Shown here piece by piece: positions 50,918 through 60,476 of a stretch of DNA of 64,000 nucleotides. Numbering within the stretch: position 1 is the first letter of the stretch; the number at the start of each line of letters is the position of its first letter. Below the pieces are notes generated by a model. That model was not told the origin of the DNA. It saw only the letters and a program-made list of their open reading frames with translations, and did not search any database. The translations under genes were made by a program, and so were the position numbers. Where the stretch lies: NCBI GenBank assembly GCA_905221215.1, contig CAJNCI010000002.1:1-64000 (forward strand), written 5' to 3'. Source of the DNA: a bacterium. GTDB taxonomy: Bacteria > Bacillota > Bacilli > Lactobacillales > Streptococcaceae.

Positions 50918-51038
50918 GACTTTAGCTGATTTTCCCGATTCTTTTGTAAAAAATGTAAATAATTTGTATTTTATCAGCCTTTCTTACAATTACTCTTTAT
51001 TTTATGAGCATATTTCTTGACATCTTTACAAATTTTAT

Positions 51039-51067
51039 TTGTGAAAACGCTGACTTTATGATATGCT
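51039..51067 (+). promoter_or_regulatory. apbE promoter with cre-like site
   Basis: TTGTGA (51039-51044), 17 bp, TATGCT (51062-51067). TGAAAACGCTGACT at 51042-51055 matches the cre consensus at 13 of 14 positions and overlaps the promoter. Confidence 0.5.
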
Positions 51068-51156
51068 AGTATCATGGAAAGAAAATGTAAGGGGTTAATT
51101 TTTCATAAATTTACTATATCTCAACCTTCTTTTCATAAGAGAAAGGAGTTGGTAGC

Positions 51157-52080
51157 TTGCCTCTTAGTTCACATTCTGAACGCCTAATGGGAACCACTAT
51201 CACGATTTCATTAGTGGATGAGCGAGCAGATAGCTTGCTCCAAAAATCCTTTGATTTACTCAAAGAGCTCGAATACCGCTTCAATGCCAATAGTCAAGAA
51301 TCTGAGTTGATGGAAATCAATCACCAAGCTGGAATAGCCCCCGTCAAGGTTCATCCAGACCTGTTTGAACTGATTTCACTTGGGTTAGAGCATAGCCTAG
51401 CGCCCTCTAGCCATCTCAATATCAGTATTGGTCCCCTAATTCAAACTTGGCGTATCGGTTTTTCAGATGCCAAAGTTGCCCAACCTCAAGAAATCGAATC
51501 GGTGCTCCCTTTAATCAATCCTCATTATATCGAGTTAGATTCTTCTACTTCTACTGTGTTTTTAAAACAGAAAGGAATGAAAATCGACCTTGGTTGTCTA
51601 GCCAAAGGATATAGTGCAGATAAGGTTGCCCAATTTCTGAGAGAAGAGGGAGTGAGTTCTGCCTTGATCAATCTGGGAGGGAATATCCTGACCCTTGGAA
51701 AAAATCAGGCAAGAGATAATCAACCTTGGCAAATCGGGATTCAAGACCCAGCCAATCCTCGGGGCAATCACTTAATGACCATCTCTGTTGTCAATAAATC
51801 TGTCGTGACTTCAGGCATTTATGAACGTCACCTGACAGTAGATGGAAAAGATTACCATCACATTTTTGACAGTCAGACAGGATATCCTGTTGAAACAGAA
51901 CTAGCTAGTCTGACAATCATCTCTGATAAGTCAGTCGATGGCGAAATCTGGACAACTCGACTCTTTGGAGAAAGACCTGCTTCTATCCTCTGGCAAGTCG
52001 AAAGTTTGGAGGGCATCGAAGCCATCCTCATCGATAAGGAAGGTCACCTAAGCTGTTCTTCAGGAATTCCTGCTCTATAG
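51157..52080 (+). CDS. apbE: FAD:protein FMN transferase
   Basis: ApbE attaches FMN from FAD covalently to Ser/Thr of target proteins. 307 residues; MGTTITISL near the N terminus, IDLGCLAKGYSADKV, SALINLGGNI and HHIFDSQTGYPV are the family blocks, with the Asp/Thr metal site near 250. No lipoprotein signal, so it should work in the cytoplasm. TTG start at 51157 with GAAAGGAG upstream; ATG 51187 is an alternative. A likely substrate lies two genes downstream. Confidence 0.92.
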   Translation: MPLSSHSERLMGTTITISLVDERADSLLQKSFDLLKELEYRFNANSQESELMEINHQAGIAPVKVHPDLFELISLGLEHSLAPSSHLNISIGPLIQTWRIGFSDAKVAQPQEIESVLPLINPHYIELDSSTSTVFLKQKGMKIDLGCLAKGYSADKVAQFLREEGVSSALINLGGNILTLGKNQARDNQPWQIGIQDPANPRGNHLMTISVVNKSVVTSGIYERHLTVDGKDYHHIFDSQTGYPVETELASLTIISDKSVDGEIWTTRLFGERPASILWQVESLEGIEAILIDKEGHLSCSSGIPAL

Positions 52081-52138
52081 AAACAACTGTTTCAATGGAG
52101 TTTAAAATTGTATTATGTAAAAAGAGAAAGGAAATCTC

Positions 52139-52744
52139 ATGTTAAAACTTATTGCTATTGTTGGAACAAATTCAAAACGTTCTACAAACCGTCAATTGCT
52201 TCAATACATGCAAAAACACTTTGCTGACAAAGCTGAAATTGAACTTGTTGAAATCAAGGACATTCCTGTCTTCAACAAACCAGCTGACAAGCAAGTACCT
52301 GCTGAAATTCTGGAAATTGCTGCTAAAATCGAAGAGGCAGATGGCGTTATTATCGGTACTCCTGAGTATGACCACTCTATCCCAGCTGTTTTGATGAGCG
52401 CTCTTGCTTGGTTGTCATATGGTATTTACCCACTTTTGAACAAACCAATCATGATTACAGGTGCTTCTTACGGTACACTTGGTTCATCACGCGCCCAATT
52501 ACAACTTCGTCAAATCTTAAACGCACCAGAAATCAAAGCAAGTGTCCTTCCTGATGAATTCTTGCTTTCACACTCTCTTCAAGCCTTTAACCCAAGTGGC
52601 GACTTGGTTGACCTTGATGTTATTAAAAAACTGGATGCCACTTTTGACGACTTCCGTATCTTTGTAAAAATTACAGAAAAATTGCGCAATGCACAAGCAC
52701 TACTTCGCAAAGATGCTGAAGAATTTGACTGGGAAAATTTGTAA
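52139..52744 (+). CDS. NADPH-dependent FMN reductase family protein
   Basis: A 201-residue flavodoxin-like protein: LIAIVGTNSKRSTNRQLLQYM binds the FMN phosphate, and GVIIGTPEYDHSIPAVLMSAL and ASYGTLGSSRAQLQLRQIL are typical of azoreductase/FMN-reductase proteins. It lies between apbE and a larger paralogue. AAAGGAAA upstream of the ATG. Confidence 0.9.
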   Translation: MLKLIAIVGTNSKRSTNRQLLQYMQKHFADKAEIELVEIKDIPVFNKPADKQVPAEILEIAAKIEEADGVIIGTPEYDHSIPAVLMSALAWLSYGIYPLLNKPIMITGASYGTLGSSRAQLQLRQILNAPEIKASVLPDEFLLSHSLQAFNPSGDLVDLDVIKKLDATFDDFRIFVKITEKLRNAQALLRKDAEEFDWENL

Positions 52745-52762
52745 GATAGGAGACCAAAAAGA

Positions 52763-54001
52763 ATGAAATTTGTTGGACTTGTAGGATCAAACTACGATCA
52801 ATCATATAACCGTAAACTCTTGGAATTCATCCGTCGTCACTTCAAACTCAAATTTGAATTAGAAGTTCTCGAAATTGACGAAGTTCCAATGTTTAACCAA
52901 GACGAAAAATGGGATGAAAGTTTCCAATTGCGTCTCTTGTATAACAGAATTACTCGTGCTGATGGTGTTATCATCGCTACTCCTGAGCACAACCACACAA
53001 TCTCAGCTTCCCTAAAATCTGTTCTTGAATGGCTTTCATACGAAGTTCATCCATTTGAAAACAAGCCAGTCATGATTGTGGGTGCATCTTACTACGACCA
53101 AGGTACTTCTCGTGCCCAAGTTCACCTTCGTAAGATTCTTGACGCTCCAGGTGTTAATGCCTACACACTTCCAGGTAACGAATTCCTTCTTGGTAAAGCC
53201 AAAGAAGCATTTGACGCAGAGGGCAATATCACAAATGAAGGAACTATTAATTTCCTTGAAACATGCTTGGACAACTTTGTAAAATATGTGGGAGTCGTTT
53301 CAAAATTGAAAAAACCAAAACCAATTGAACCAGAAGATTTATATTGTACAAATTCAATTGCAACTACCATTCAAGGTGTTGACCCTGATGATCCTGAATG
53401 GGTAGAAAAAGCAGCTGAACTTGTTGGAGCTGTTTCAGGAGATACTTACGTTAAATTAGACCACGGTATCTTAACAGTTAACCAGATTGACATGTTCTTG
53501 AAAGCAATGCCATTTGAATTGACATTTGCAGACGATAATAACCAATTCTTGTACTTTAATGACGCACACCAAGATCCAAATACAATGTTTGGTAAACGTG
53601 TACGTGCTCAATCAGGAAACCGTTTAGGAACTGTACACGGTTCATTGCCAGATTCTAGAATGAAAAACGTTGAATGGGTTGTCGGCGTATTGCGTAATGG
53701 GGATCAAGAATATGTCCGTACAATTGTGCCAGGAACACCAGAAGGCGTTATTAATACCCATAATTACCAAGCAATGTATTACCCAGATGGTTCATATGCT
53801 GGAATCAATGAAATCATCTTTAATTTCCAACCATGGCTTGACTGGTACCTCAATACAACTGGTCAACGTCTAGTTGGTGGAAATGCTGTAGCTCCTTCTG
53901 GAGGCCACGGTGGTGCAGACGCTACATCTGGCGCTTCTGATGCAGGTGATGCTGGAGGCCACGGTGGTGGCGCAGACGCTACATCTGGCGCAAGCAACTA
54001 A
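52763..54001 (+). CDS. FMN reductase fused to a PAS-like domain and a flavinylation-type tail
   Basis: 412 residues. About 1-185: flavodoxin-like FMN reductase, paralogue of the previous gene (GVIIATPEHNHTISASLKSVL). About 215-350: a PAS-like domain of the DUF438 kind (ELTFADDNNQFLYFNDAHQD, GKRVRAQSGNRLGTVHGSLP). From about 375: a Gly/His/Ala-rich tail with DATSGAS at 386-392 and again at 405-411. This heptad fits the D-x-x-(S/T)-G-A-(S/T) acceptor motif of ApbE, whose gene is two genes upstream. Inference: the tail carries covalent FMN. Confidence 0.82.
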   Translation: MKFVGLVGSNYDQSYNRKLLEFIRRHFKLKFELEVLEIDEVPMFNQDEKWDESFQLRLLYNRITRADGVIIATPEHNHTISASLKSVLEWLSYEVHPFENKPVMIVGASYYDQGTSRAQVHLRKILDAPGVNAYTLPGNEFLLGKAKEAFDAEGNITNEGTINFLETCLDNFVKYVGVVSKLKKPKPIEPEDLYCTNSIATTIQGVDPDDPEWVEKAAELVGAVSGDTYVKLDHGILTVNQIDMFLKAMPFELTFADDNNQFLYFNDAHQDPNTMFGKRVRAQSGNRLGTVHGSLPDSRMKNVEWVVGVLRNGDQEYVRTIVPGTPEGVINTHNYQAMYYPDGSYAGINEIIFNFQPWLDWYLNTTGQRLVGGNAVAPSGGHGGADATSGASDAGDAGGHGGGADATSGASN

Positions 54002-54011
54002 TAACAGTTTT

Positions 54012-54035
54012 AGGAACCATTTTGGTTCCTTTTTT
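54012..54035 (+). terminator. terminator of the apbE operon
   Basis: AGGAACCA pairs with TGGTTCCT around a 3-nt loop; TTTTT follows. Confidence 0.85.
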
Positions 54036-54040
54036 AGTGA

Positions 54041-54075
54041 CAAAAGACTAGCAGTTTGTGTCTGCTAGTCTTTTG
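54041..54075. terminator. bidirectional terminator, glyQS-DUF896 side
   Basis: CAAAAGACTAGCAG pairs perfectly with CTGCTAGTCTTTTG around a 7-nt loop. Confidence 0.8.
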
Positions 54076-54116
54076 ATTATTATTTTATCTATCCTTGTTA
54101 AAAGAAAGAATAGTGC

Positions 54117-54374
54117 TTATGAATTTGGATCATCGAGACTACGGCCATGTAACCCTTTTTCACGTTGTACTTGGCGTAGTTTTTCTGGTGTAACATCGTT
54201 TCCTTCTTCGTCCACGATTTTAATTCCTTCAATGTGGTGACGAACAGTGCGACGATAACCTTCGATGTACTCCTCACGTAGTTTGGCTTGTTCTACTTTT
54301 TCTTCCGGTGTCAAGCCTTCTGCTTTTTTCTTTTTAGCTAGCTCGTTGATACGAGCAATTTTTTTCGGATCCAT
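54117..54374 (-). CDS. DUF896 protein
   Basis: An 85-residue helical protein: [20 protein letters not shown] and [22 protein letters not shown] are the DUF896 (YnzC-like) signature of a two-helix hairpin. Function is poorly known; members may be linked to stress or SOS operons in bacilli. It follows glyS by about 40 bp and shares its terminator. Confidence 0.9.
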   Translation of the reverse strand: MDPKKIARINELAKKKKAEGLTPEEKVEQAKLREEYIEGYRRTVRHHIEGIKIVDEEGNDVTPEKLRQVQREKGLHGRSLDDPNS

Positions 54375-54415
54375 TTCTTCTCCTTTGTGATAAGATAAAG
54401 TCCGTTTATCAAACT

Positions 54416-56452
54416 TTATTTAGTGTTAATTTGGTTAAAACGAGCAAGTTTGGATGCTTTTTGAGTTAATTGCGACAAGATTGACAAACGATTTTGACGG
54501 ACTGTCTCGTCTTCAGCCATAACCATAGTATTTTCAAAGAAGGCATCAATGACTGGGCTAAGAGCAAAGAGTTGTTTCAATTGTTGACTTACAGTCCCTG
54601 ACAAAACAAGTGATTCTACAGCTTCTGCCAAAGCTTTTTCTTGGTCATTTTCAAAGAGTGCTGAATCAACTGTAGCAACTCCTTCTGCCTTATCAGCCAA
54701 GTTAAAGGCACGAGAAAGTGATTCAACTGAAGGTTTGAAGTCTTCTTCCTTGCTTGCTTCTACAAGAGCACTTGCCGCTTCCAACATATCCGCCACAACA
54801 AAGTTTGAACCTGCAAGTACCGCTTCCTTGATATCTTTTGGAGTTGAACCCATCATCTTATCGACACGAGCCTTGATAAAGTCCATGACCTCCGCTTTAT
54901 TTTCATAAGTTAAGCTGTCGAATTTCAAAGCATAAAGGCTATCAATCAGCTCATCCATAGCAATGTGCCAACCAAAGGCATCCAAGATACGAACCACGCC
55001 TTGAGTTGCACGACGAAGGGCATAAGGATCATTAGAACCTGATGGAATCAAACCTACTGAGAAGAAACTCAAAATCGTATCCAATTTGTCTGCAATGGCA
55101 AGCACTGCACCGACCTTGCTCTCTGGAAGTTCGCCTTCGGCTGATGTAGGCATGTAGTGTTCACGAATAGCAGCTGCCACCGCTGGAGTTTCCCCAGCAA
55201 GAAGGGCATATTTCTCACCCATAATTCCTTGGAGTTCATCAAATTCACCAACCATACCTGTCAACAAGTCAAACTTGTAAATGGCTGCTGCACGGGCTAG
55301 GTCAATCGTTTCATCAGCTGACAAACCAGCTTTTTCTGCCAAGAGAATAGCAATCTGACCCGTACGAATCATGTGTTCACGAAGAGAACCAATTTTCTCA
55401 TGGAAGGTTACATTGTTTAATTTTTCAACAAGGTCTGAAATAACCAATTTTTGGTCTTCACGCCAGAAGAATTCTCCGTCTTCCAAGCGGGCTACCAAGA
55501 CTTTTTCATTTCCTTTGATGACATTTTCCAAATGCTCTGCATTTCCGTTACGGACAGAAATAAAGTTTGGCAATAATTTACCGTCTTGATCACGAACAAC
55601 AAAGTAACGTTGGTGTTCCTTCATCGAAGTAACCAAAACTTCTTCTGGAACTTCAAGGTATTTGGCATCAAAACTTCCCATAAAGGCAGTTGGGTATTCA
55701 ACCAAGTTCAAGACTTCATTAAGCAAATCAGCATCAATCTCGATGCGTACACCATGTTCAGCTTCAATTGCCTTGATTTGGTCAACAATCATTTGCTCAC
55801 GTTCACGTGGATCTGCAATTACAAACTGTGCACGAAGGTCTTCTTCATAGCTCAATGCTGACTGAATCTTGGTTTCTTGTCCCAAGAAACGATGACCACG
55901 GCTCACACGATCCCCCTTGATATCAAGGAAATCCAAGTCAAACTCTTGCTCATCCAAGAGAACAGTTAAAGTGTGAACAGGGCGGATGTATTCAAAACTA
56001 TTTCCAGCCCAGTGCATGCTGACAGGGAAAGTCAATGACTTCAAGACATCTACAACACCAGGAACAATAGCTTCAACTGCTTGACCAACTTCTTCCTTAG
56101 TGACATAGACATATTCTTCACCTTTGATTTCACGGAATTCGATATCTTCAACCGTCAAGCCTTTTCCACGGACAAATCCTTGAGCTGCTTTGGTGAAGTT
56201 CCCATCACTATCCAAGGCAATTTTCTTTGCTGGCCCCTTGAAATCTTCTGTCAAATCAGACTGCTTGTCTGCAAGACCAGTCACACGAACAGCCAAACGA
56301 CGTGGTGTTGAGAAGGTTTGAATGGTTTCAAAAGACAGGCGGTTTTCCTTGAGGAAGGCTGCCATTTTTTCGCCTAGTTGTTTTTCACTTGGTGTGACAA
56401 CATAGGCTGGTAATTCTTCAAGACCGAGTTCTACTAATAAGTTTTTTGTCAT
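54416..56452 (-). CDS. glyS: glycine-tRNA ligase beta subunit
   Basis: A 678-residue subunit of the alpha2beta2 glycyl-tRNA synthetase; it binds tRNA. N terminus [22 protein letters not shown]-like core [17 protein letters not shown] and a C-terminal anticodon-binding DALR-like region. Separated from glyQ by 259 bp that holds a foldback element. Confidence 0.96.
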   Translation of the reverse strand: MTKNLLVELGLEELPAYVVTPSEKQLGEKMAAFLKENRLSFETIQTFSTPRRLAVRVTGLADKQSDLTEDFKGPAKKIALDSDGNFTKAAQGFVRGKGLTVEDIEFREIKGEEYVYVTKEEVGQAVEAIVPGVVDVLKSLTFPVSMHWAGNSFEYIRPVHTLTVLLDEQEFDLDFLDIKGDRVSRGHRFLGQETKIQSALSYEEDLRAQFVIADPREREQMIVDQIKAIEAEHGVRIEIDADLLNEVLNLVEYPTAFMGSFDAKYLEVPEEVLVTSMKEHQRYFVVRDQDGKLLPNFISVRNGNAEHLENVIKGNEKVLVARLEDGEFFWREDQKLVISDLVEKLNNVTFHEKIGSLREHMIRTGQIAILLAEKAGLSADETIDLARAAAIYKFDLLTGMVGEFDELQGIMGEKYALLAGETPAVAAAIREHYMPTSAEGELPESKVGAVLAIADKLDTILSFFSVGLIPSGSNDPYALRRATQGVVRILDAFGWHIAMDELIDSLYALKFDSLTYENKAEVMDFIKARVDKMMGSTPKDIKEAVLAGSNFVVADMLEAASALVEASKEEDFKPSVESLSRAFNLADKAEGVATVDSALFENDQEKALAEAVESLVLSGTVSQQLKQLFALSPVIDAFFENTMVMAEDETVRQNRLSILSQLTQKASKLARFNQINTK

Positions 56453-56485
56453 ATTTTTTCCTTTACATTTTCTTCAATCTTTTTT

Positions 56486-56657
56486 GATATGCACCTTAGG
56501 TACTGGGGACGTCGCTAACTAACTTTGTGAGTCTGTATGGAAATCTAATGCAAAATTGATCAAGATTTCCAACAGTCTCATCAAAGTGGATTTAGCTGAC
56601 TGATTTTTGAACCTAAGGTTTCAAAAATCCCCACATAACAGTACGGCGGTGCATATC
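56486..56657. repeat. 172-bp foldback (MITE-like) element between glyQ and glyS
   Basis: Ends: GATATGCACCTTAGGTACTG (56486-56505) and the reverse complement of 56639-56657, GATATGCACCGCCGTACTG, which align with one gap. Inside, GGGGA/TCCCC, ACTTTG/CAAAGT, GAGTCTGT/ACAGTCTC and GGAAATCT/AGATTTCC nest in order, so most of the unit folds into one imperfect hairpin. It has no coding frame. No clear target duplication is seen. Confidence 0.6.
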
Positions 56658-56711
56658 CCTCTAGCAAGTCTTCGACTTGCCTCTAACGATTTTAGAGAAC
56701 AGTATTACTCA

Positions 56712-57629
56712 CTATTCTGCGTCTTCTGCTAAGAGTTTAGCTCGTGTTGCTTCATCCAAAAGTGGGTAGCCTAGGCGTTTGCGTTCTGCGACAAAGGTTT
56801 TAGCTACGACACGGGCCAAGTTACGGATACGTGCGATATAGCCTGCGCGCTCTGTTACAGATACGGCACCACGCGCATCCAGCAGATTAAAGGTGTGTGA
56901 ACATTTGAGAACATAGTCATAGGCAGGGTGAACCAAGCCTTCTTCCAGAGCATGACCAGCTTCTTTTTCAAACTTATCAAAGTTTTCCAGCAACATTTCT
57001 TGATCCGAAATTTCAAATGAATATTTTGAGTGCTCGTACTCAGGCTGGATAAAGATCTCTCCATATTTTACACCATCAGCCCATTCAATATCATAGACAG
57101 AGTCTACTTCTTGGATATAAGAAGCCAAGCGTTCCAAACCATAGGTAACTTCCGCAGTCACAGGGCCAGTTGCCAATCCACCAACTTGTTGGAAATAAGT
57201 GAACTGAGTGATTTCCATCCCATCAAGCCAAACTTCCCATCCAAGACCAGCTGAACCAGTAGATGGATTTTCCCAGTTATCCTCAACGAAACGAATATCG
57301 TGTTCCAATGGATTGATACCCAATTTTTCCAGAGACTCAAGGTACAGTTCTTGAATATTTGATGGAGAAGGCTTCATAACCACTTGGAATTGGTGGTGTT
57401 GGTAAAGACGGTTAGGATTTTCTCCGTAACGACCGTCAGCAGGACGACGTGATGGCTCTACATAAGCCGCATTCCATGGTTCAGGTCCAATAGCACGAAG
57501 GAAAGTGTAAGGACTCATTGTCCCCGCACCCTTTTCATTATCATAAGCCTGCATAAGCATACAACCTTGGTCATTCCAAAATTGTTGCAAAGTAAGGATG
57601 ATTTCCTGGAAAGTCAATTTTTTAGACAT
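56712..57629 (-). CDS. glyQ: glycine-tRNA ligase alpha subunit
   Basis: A 305-residue class II synthetase subunit that activates glycine. [46 protein letters not shown] (motif 2 region) and [21 protein letters not shown] are diagnostic. Its RBS and first codons are duplicated 174 bp upstream; the copy at 57629 is the intact one. Controlled by a glycine T-box. Confidence 0.96.
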   Translation of the reverse strand: MSKKLTFQEIILTLQQFWNDQGCMLMQAYDNEKGAGTMSPYTFLRAIGPEPWNAAYVEPSRRPADGRYGENPNRLYQHHQFQVVMKPSPSNIQELYLESLEKLGINPLEHDIRFVEDNWENPSTGSAGLGWEVWLDGMEITQFTYFQQVGGLATGPVTAEVTYGLERLASYIQEVDSVYDIEWADGVKYGEIFIQPEYEHSKYSFEISDQEMLLENFDKFEKEAGHALEEGLVHPAYDYVLKCSHTFNLLDARGAVSVTERAGYIARIRNLARVVAKTFVAERKRLGYPLLDEATRAKLLAEDAE

Positions 57630-57725
57630 TATTTACTCCTTTTTCTATAAATGACTTGCGACACGAGTCTGCCTCGTCGATTAGACGAAGCAAGACGAGT
57701 TAGTACTGCGTCTAGCTCAGGCACT

Positions 57726-57803
57726 CTAGTGCTGAGCGTGGGGCAGCCCGACTGTAAGGAGGCCTCTGCCATTGATGCAGTGGAAAGTCAATTTTTTAGA
57801 CAT
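57726..57803 (-). pseudogene. truncated duplicate of the glyQ start
   Basis: ATG 57803 reads MSKKLTF as in glyQ and has the same AAGGAGTAAA site, then diverges (HCINGRGLLTVGLPHAQH) and stops at TAG 57726-57728 after 25 codons. It lies between the T-box and the intact gene, so it would be translated as an upstream frame. Confidence 0.65.
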
Positions 57804-57839
57804 CTTTTACTCCTTTTTATAAATTCTTGTGACTTTGGA

Positions 57840-58031
57840 TACAAAAAGAACCGTGTCTTTGCTCCTAAGTCTGTGACCTAGGGGCGTCAGAAACGCGGTT
57901 CCACCCTAATTTATTACTTCATTGTTTTTGAAAATACTACAGAAAGCGCCAGTTCCTTATTTTGCCCTACTTGGCTCCCACTATCCCAAGCTCGCTTGAA
58001 GAACGCCATAAGACTTTCTTTCCTGCTGACT
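57840..58031 (-). promoter_or_regulatory. glycine T-box riboswitch
   Basis: The T-box AGGGTGGAACCGCG lies at 57908-57895, the stem I start with GCAGGAAAGAAAG at about 58026, and the specifier GGC (Gly codon) at 57950-57948 within ACTGGCGC. A terminator stem (GAACCG/CGGTTC) followed by TTTTTG closes it near 57842. Uncharged tRNA-Gly should allow read-through to glyQS. Confidence 0.9.
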
Positions 58032-58060
58032 ATTATATCAAAAATTAGAACAATGTACAA
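58032..58060 (-). promoter_or_regulatory. glyQS promoter
   Basis: TTGTAC (58060-58055), 17 bp, TATAAT (58037-58032), just ahead of the T-box. Confidence 0.75.
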
Positions 58061-58076
58061 TTCTTTTTATGATTTT

Positions 58077-58919
58077 CTAGAAATCCATATCATCAACTCT
58101 TGGAGCACCAGACTGAACAGCAATCGCTTTTAAGGTTTCACGCTCCTCGTGACTCAGCTCAATTCCGAAACAATCAAGATTAGCTTGAATACGAGAAGCT
58201 GTGACAGATTTTGGAAGTGGTAAAAATCCTTCTGCCAAGCTCCAGGCCAAGGCTATCTGGGCAACAGATTTCCCATGATTTGCCGCGATTTCTTGCACCT
58301 CCTTGCTATCAAAAAGTTCTCCCTGACCAAAAGGTCCCCAAGCTTCCAATAAAATTCCTTTTTTACGACAGTAATCTACGACTTGATCTTGATACACACC
58401 TGGCGCCAAGCGAACCTGATTAACAGCTGGGATGATTTTTGCTGTTTCAAGCAAGGCATCCAAATGCTGGGGAAGAAAATTACTAACCCCGATAGCACGT
58501 ATTTTGCCTTCTTGATAAAGATCTTCCATTGCTCTCCAGACTTCCGCATTTCGGATTTTCCATTGGTCATTTTCTCTGAGCGGTTTTGGATTTGGCCAAT
58601 GAATCAAATACAAATCCAAATATTCCAAGCCTAACTTCTCTAAAGACTCTTCAAAAGCCTGACGAGCTTGCTCATAGCTATGGTTTGTATTCCAGAGTTT
58701 ACTGGTAACAAAAATTTCCTCACGCGGAACGCCACTATCTTGAATAGCACGACCAACGCTTTCTTCATTTTTATAGATAGCTGCCGTATCGATATGGCGA
58801 TAGCCTGCCTTTAAAGCTTCTAGGACAGCTTGGTAAGCAATCTCTCCATTTTCAGCTTTCCAGGTTCCAAAACCCAGAACTGGAATTGTAACGCCATTAT
58901 TTAAAGTATAAGATTTCAT
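58077..58919 (-). CDS. aldo/keto reductase
   Basis: A 280-residue NADPH-dependent carbonyl reductase with a TIM barrel: the catalytic tetrad members are in GYRHIDTAAIYKNE (Asp, Tyr), VTSKLWN (Lys) and LYLIHWPNP (His). Closest to the 2,5-diketo-gluconate reductase subgroup. Substrate unknown. Single gene. Confidence 0.93.
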   Translation of the reverse strand: MKSYTLNNGVTIPVLGFGTWKAENGEIAYQAVLEALKAGYRHIDTAAIYKNEESVGRAIQDSGVPREEIFVTSKLWNTNHSYEQARQAFEESLEKLGLEYLDLYLIHWPNPKPLRENDQWKIRNAEVWRAMEDLYQEGKIRAIGVSNFLPQHLDALLETAKIIPAVNQVRLAPGVYQDQVVDYCRKKGILLEAWGPFGQGELFDSKEVQEIAANHGKSVAQIALAWSLAEGFLPLPKSVTASRIQANLDCFGIELSHEERETLKAIAVQSGAPRVDDMDF

Positions 58920-58944
58920 TATTTTTCCTTTCTATGTGAAGAAA

Positions 58945-58990
58945 ATCTAAAGAAATAAATTCTCAAAGAAAACTTATCTCTTTAGATTTT
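58945..58990 (-). terminator. pgdA terminator
   Basis: AAATCTAAAGA pairs with TCTTTAGATTT across a 24-nt loop on the minus strand; TTTTC follows. Confidence 0.55.
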
Positions 58991-58995
58991 TTGAA

Positions 58996-60387
58996 TTATT
59001 GGTCACGGTCGTAGTAAAGCTGGTGAGCTTTAAGACGAGAATCTAACAAATCTGGTACGGTTACAAAGTCATAACCTTGCCCTTTCAAATAGTCAATAAC
59101 CTTCGGCAAAGCATGTACAGTCTCAGCATGGATATCATGCATGAGAATAATAGAACCATTCTTGACTTCACGCTGAATTTCTGTCAAAATAGCTGCTTCA
59201 TTTTTACTCTTCCAGTCCAGACTATCCACATTCCACATAATAAAACTCAAATCGAGGCTATTGCGAATGTCATCTGTAATGGCTCCATAAGGCGGACGCA
59301 TAAGTTTAGAACTAGAGCCCAGGACCTTAGTTAGCGCATCCTCAGTATCAGTTATTTGTTTTTTAGCGTCATCAAGAGAAAGTTTTGAAAGCACTGGATG
59401 GCTCCAACTATGGTTTCCAATGACATGGCCATCTGCTTTCATGCGTTTCAAAATCTCTTCATTGCCAGAAACATTCTTACCCAAAACGAAGAAAGTTGCC
59501 TTAATACCATACTTAGAAAGAGTATCTAATGCTTGATTTGTCGTCGTAGGATTTGGTCCATCATCAAAAGTCAAGGCCACTACTTTACGATTTTTCTTTT
59601 CATAATAAACCTTATATAGTTCTGCATCCTTATCTAATAAATAGGAAGACTGAATAACTTCAAAGAAACTAGATACAGGCAAGGCAATCTCGTCCATATT
59701 TTCAACAGGATGACTCGGATAAAGGATAATCTGACTATCCTTATAATCAAAATTCCATATAGACAAATCTTGGTCAGAGAATCCTTTAACAAGCTGATCA
59801 ATCTTTTCTTGCTCCAATTTCTTATCCTGTAAGAAAGAGGTAATTTCTTTTAACAGCTTCTCTTTAGCCTTACTAGCATCTGAAAATAGTTGATCAAATG
59901 TAAAAGGTTTACCATCTTCTGTCAAATGCACTTTCGCTAGAGTAGTTTTTTCAGTCTCTTCAACTTTTGAAGAAGTTAAGTCATAGACTTGTTTCATCAC
60001 ATTTCGGTTGACAATCCCTTTTAAAGTCGAATCCTGTTTCTCCGTATAATAAAAAACCAGATTTTCCTTATCTTCCAGATTTTCCTTAATATCCTGTGTC
60101 ATGATTTCTTTTACAGACGAAATCACTTGCTCGCCTTGAAGAGGATAATAGGCAATTACTTCAGCTTGTCCCTTACGAAAATGATCCTTCTGGTTTCCCT
60201 CACTCAATTGATTATCTTTATCATTTTTTAAAGACTCAATCTTTTGTTCGAAACTTTGCTTTGTGTAGACTTTATAACCAATTATCGATCCAAGAACACA
60301 AATGCTTACTGAAAAGATAGCTACTAAGGCTATTAAACTCATTCTTATCTTATCGTGATTCTCACGCTTTGCTCTACTTTTATCCAT
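58996..60387 (-). CDS. pgdA: peptidoglycan N-acetylglucosamine deacetylase
   Basis: PgdA removes acetyl groups from cell-wall GlcNAc and gives lysozyme resistance. 463 residues: basic N terminus, one membrane anchor ([24 protein letters not shown], about 18-41), a long external region, and the NodB deacetylase domain with LTFDDGPNP (catalytic Asp), GNHSWSHP (zinc His), [14 protein letters not shown] and ILMHDIH. The catalytic residues are all intact. Confidence 0.95.
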   Translation of the reverse strand: MDKSRAKRENHDKIRMSLIALVAIFSVSICVLGSIIGYKVYTKQSFEQKIESLKNDKDNQLSEGNQKDHFRKGQAEVIAYYPLQGEQVISSVKEIMTQDIKENLEDKENLVFYYTEKQDSTLKGIVNRNVMKQVYDLTSSKVEETEKTTLAKVHLTEDGKPFTFDQLFSDASKAKEKLLKEITSFLQDKKLEQEKIDQLVKGFSDQDLSIWNFDYKDSQIILYPSHPVENMDEIALPVSSFFEVIQSSYLLDKDAELYKVYYEKKNRKVVALTFDDGPNPTTTNQALDTLSKYGIKATFFVLGKNVSGNEEILKRMKADGHVIGNHSWSHPVLSKLSLDDAKKQITDTEDALTKVLGSSSKLMRPPYGAITDDIRNSLDLSFIMWNVDSLDWKSKNEAAILTEIQREVKNGSIILMHDIHAETVHALPKVIDYLKGQGYDFVTVPDLLDSRLKAHQLYYDRDQ

Positions 60388-60449
60388 AAGACCATCATAT
60401 CAAATTCAAGCTATAATTTCAATGATTTTAGAGGAAATAGTATATTAAA

Positions 60450-60471
60450 AAAGAGGGGCAAGCCCCTCTTA
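60450..60471 (-). terminator. metK terminator
   Basis: AAGAGGGGC pairs with GCCCCTCTT around AA; TTTTTTAAT follows on the minus strand, 6 bp after the metK stop. Confidence 0.88.
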
Positions 60472-60476
60472 AAATC

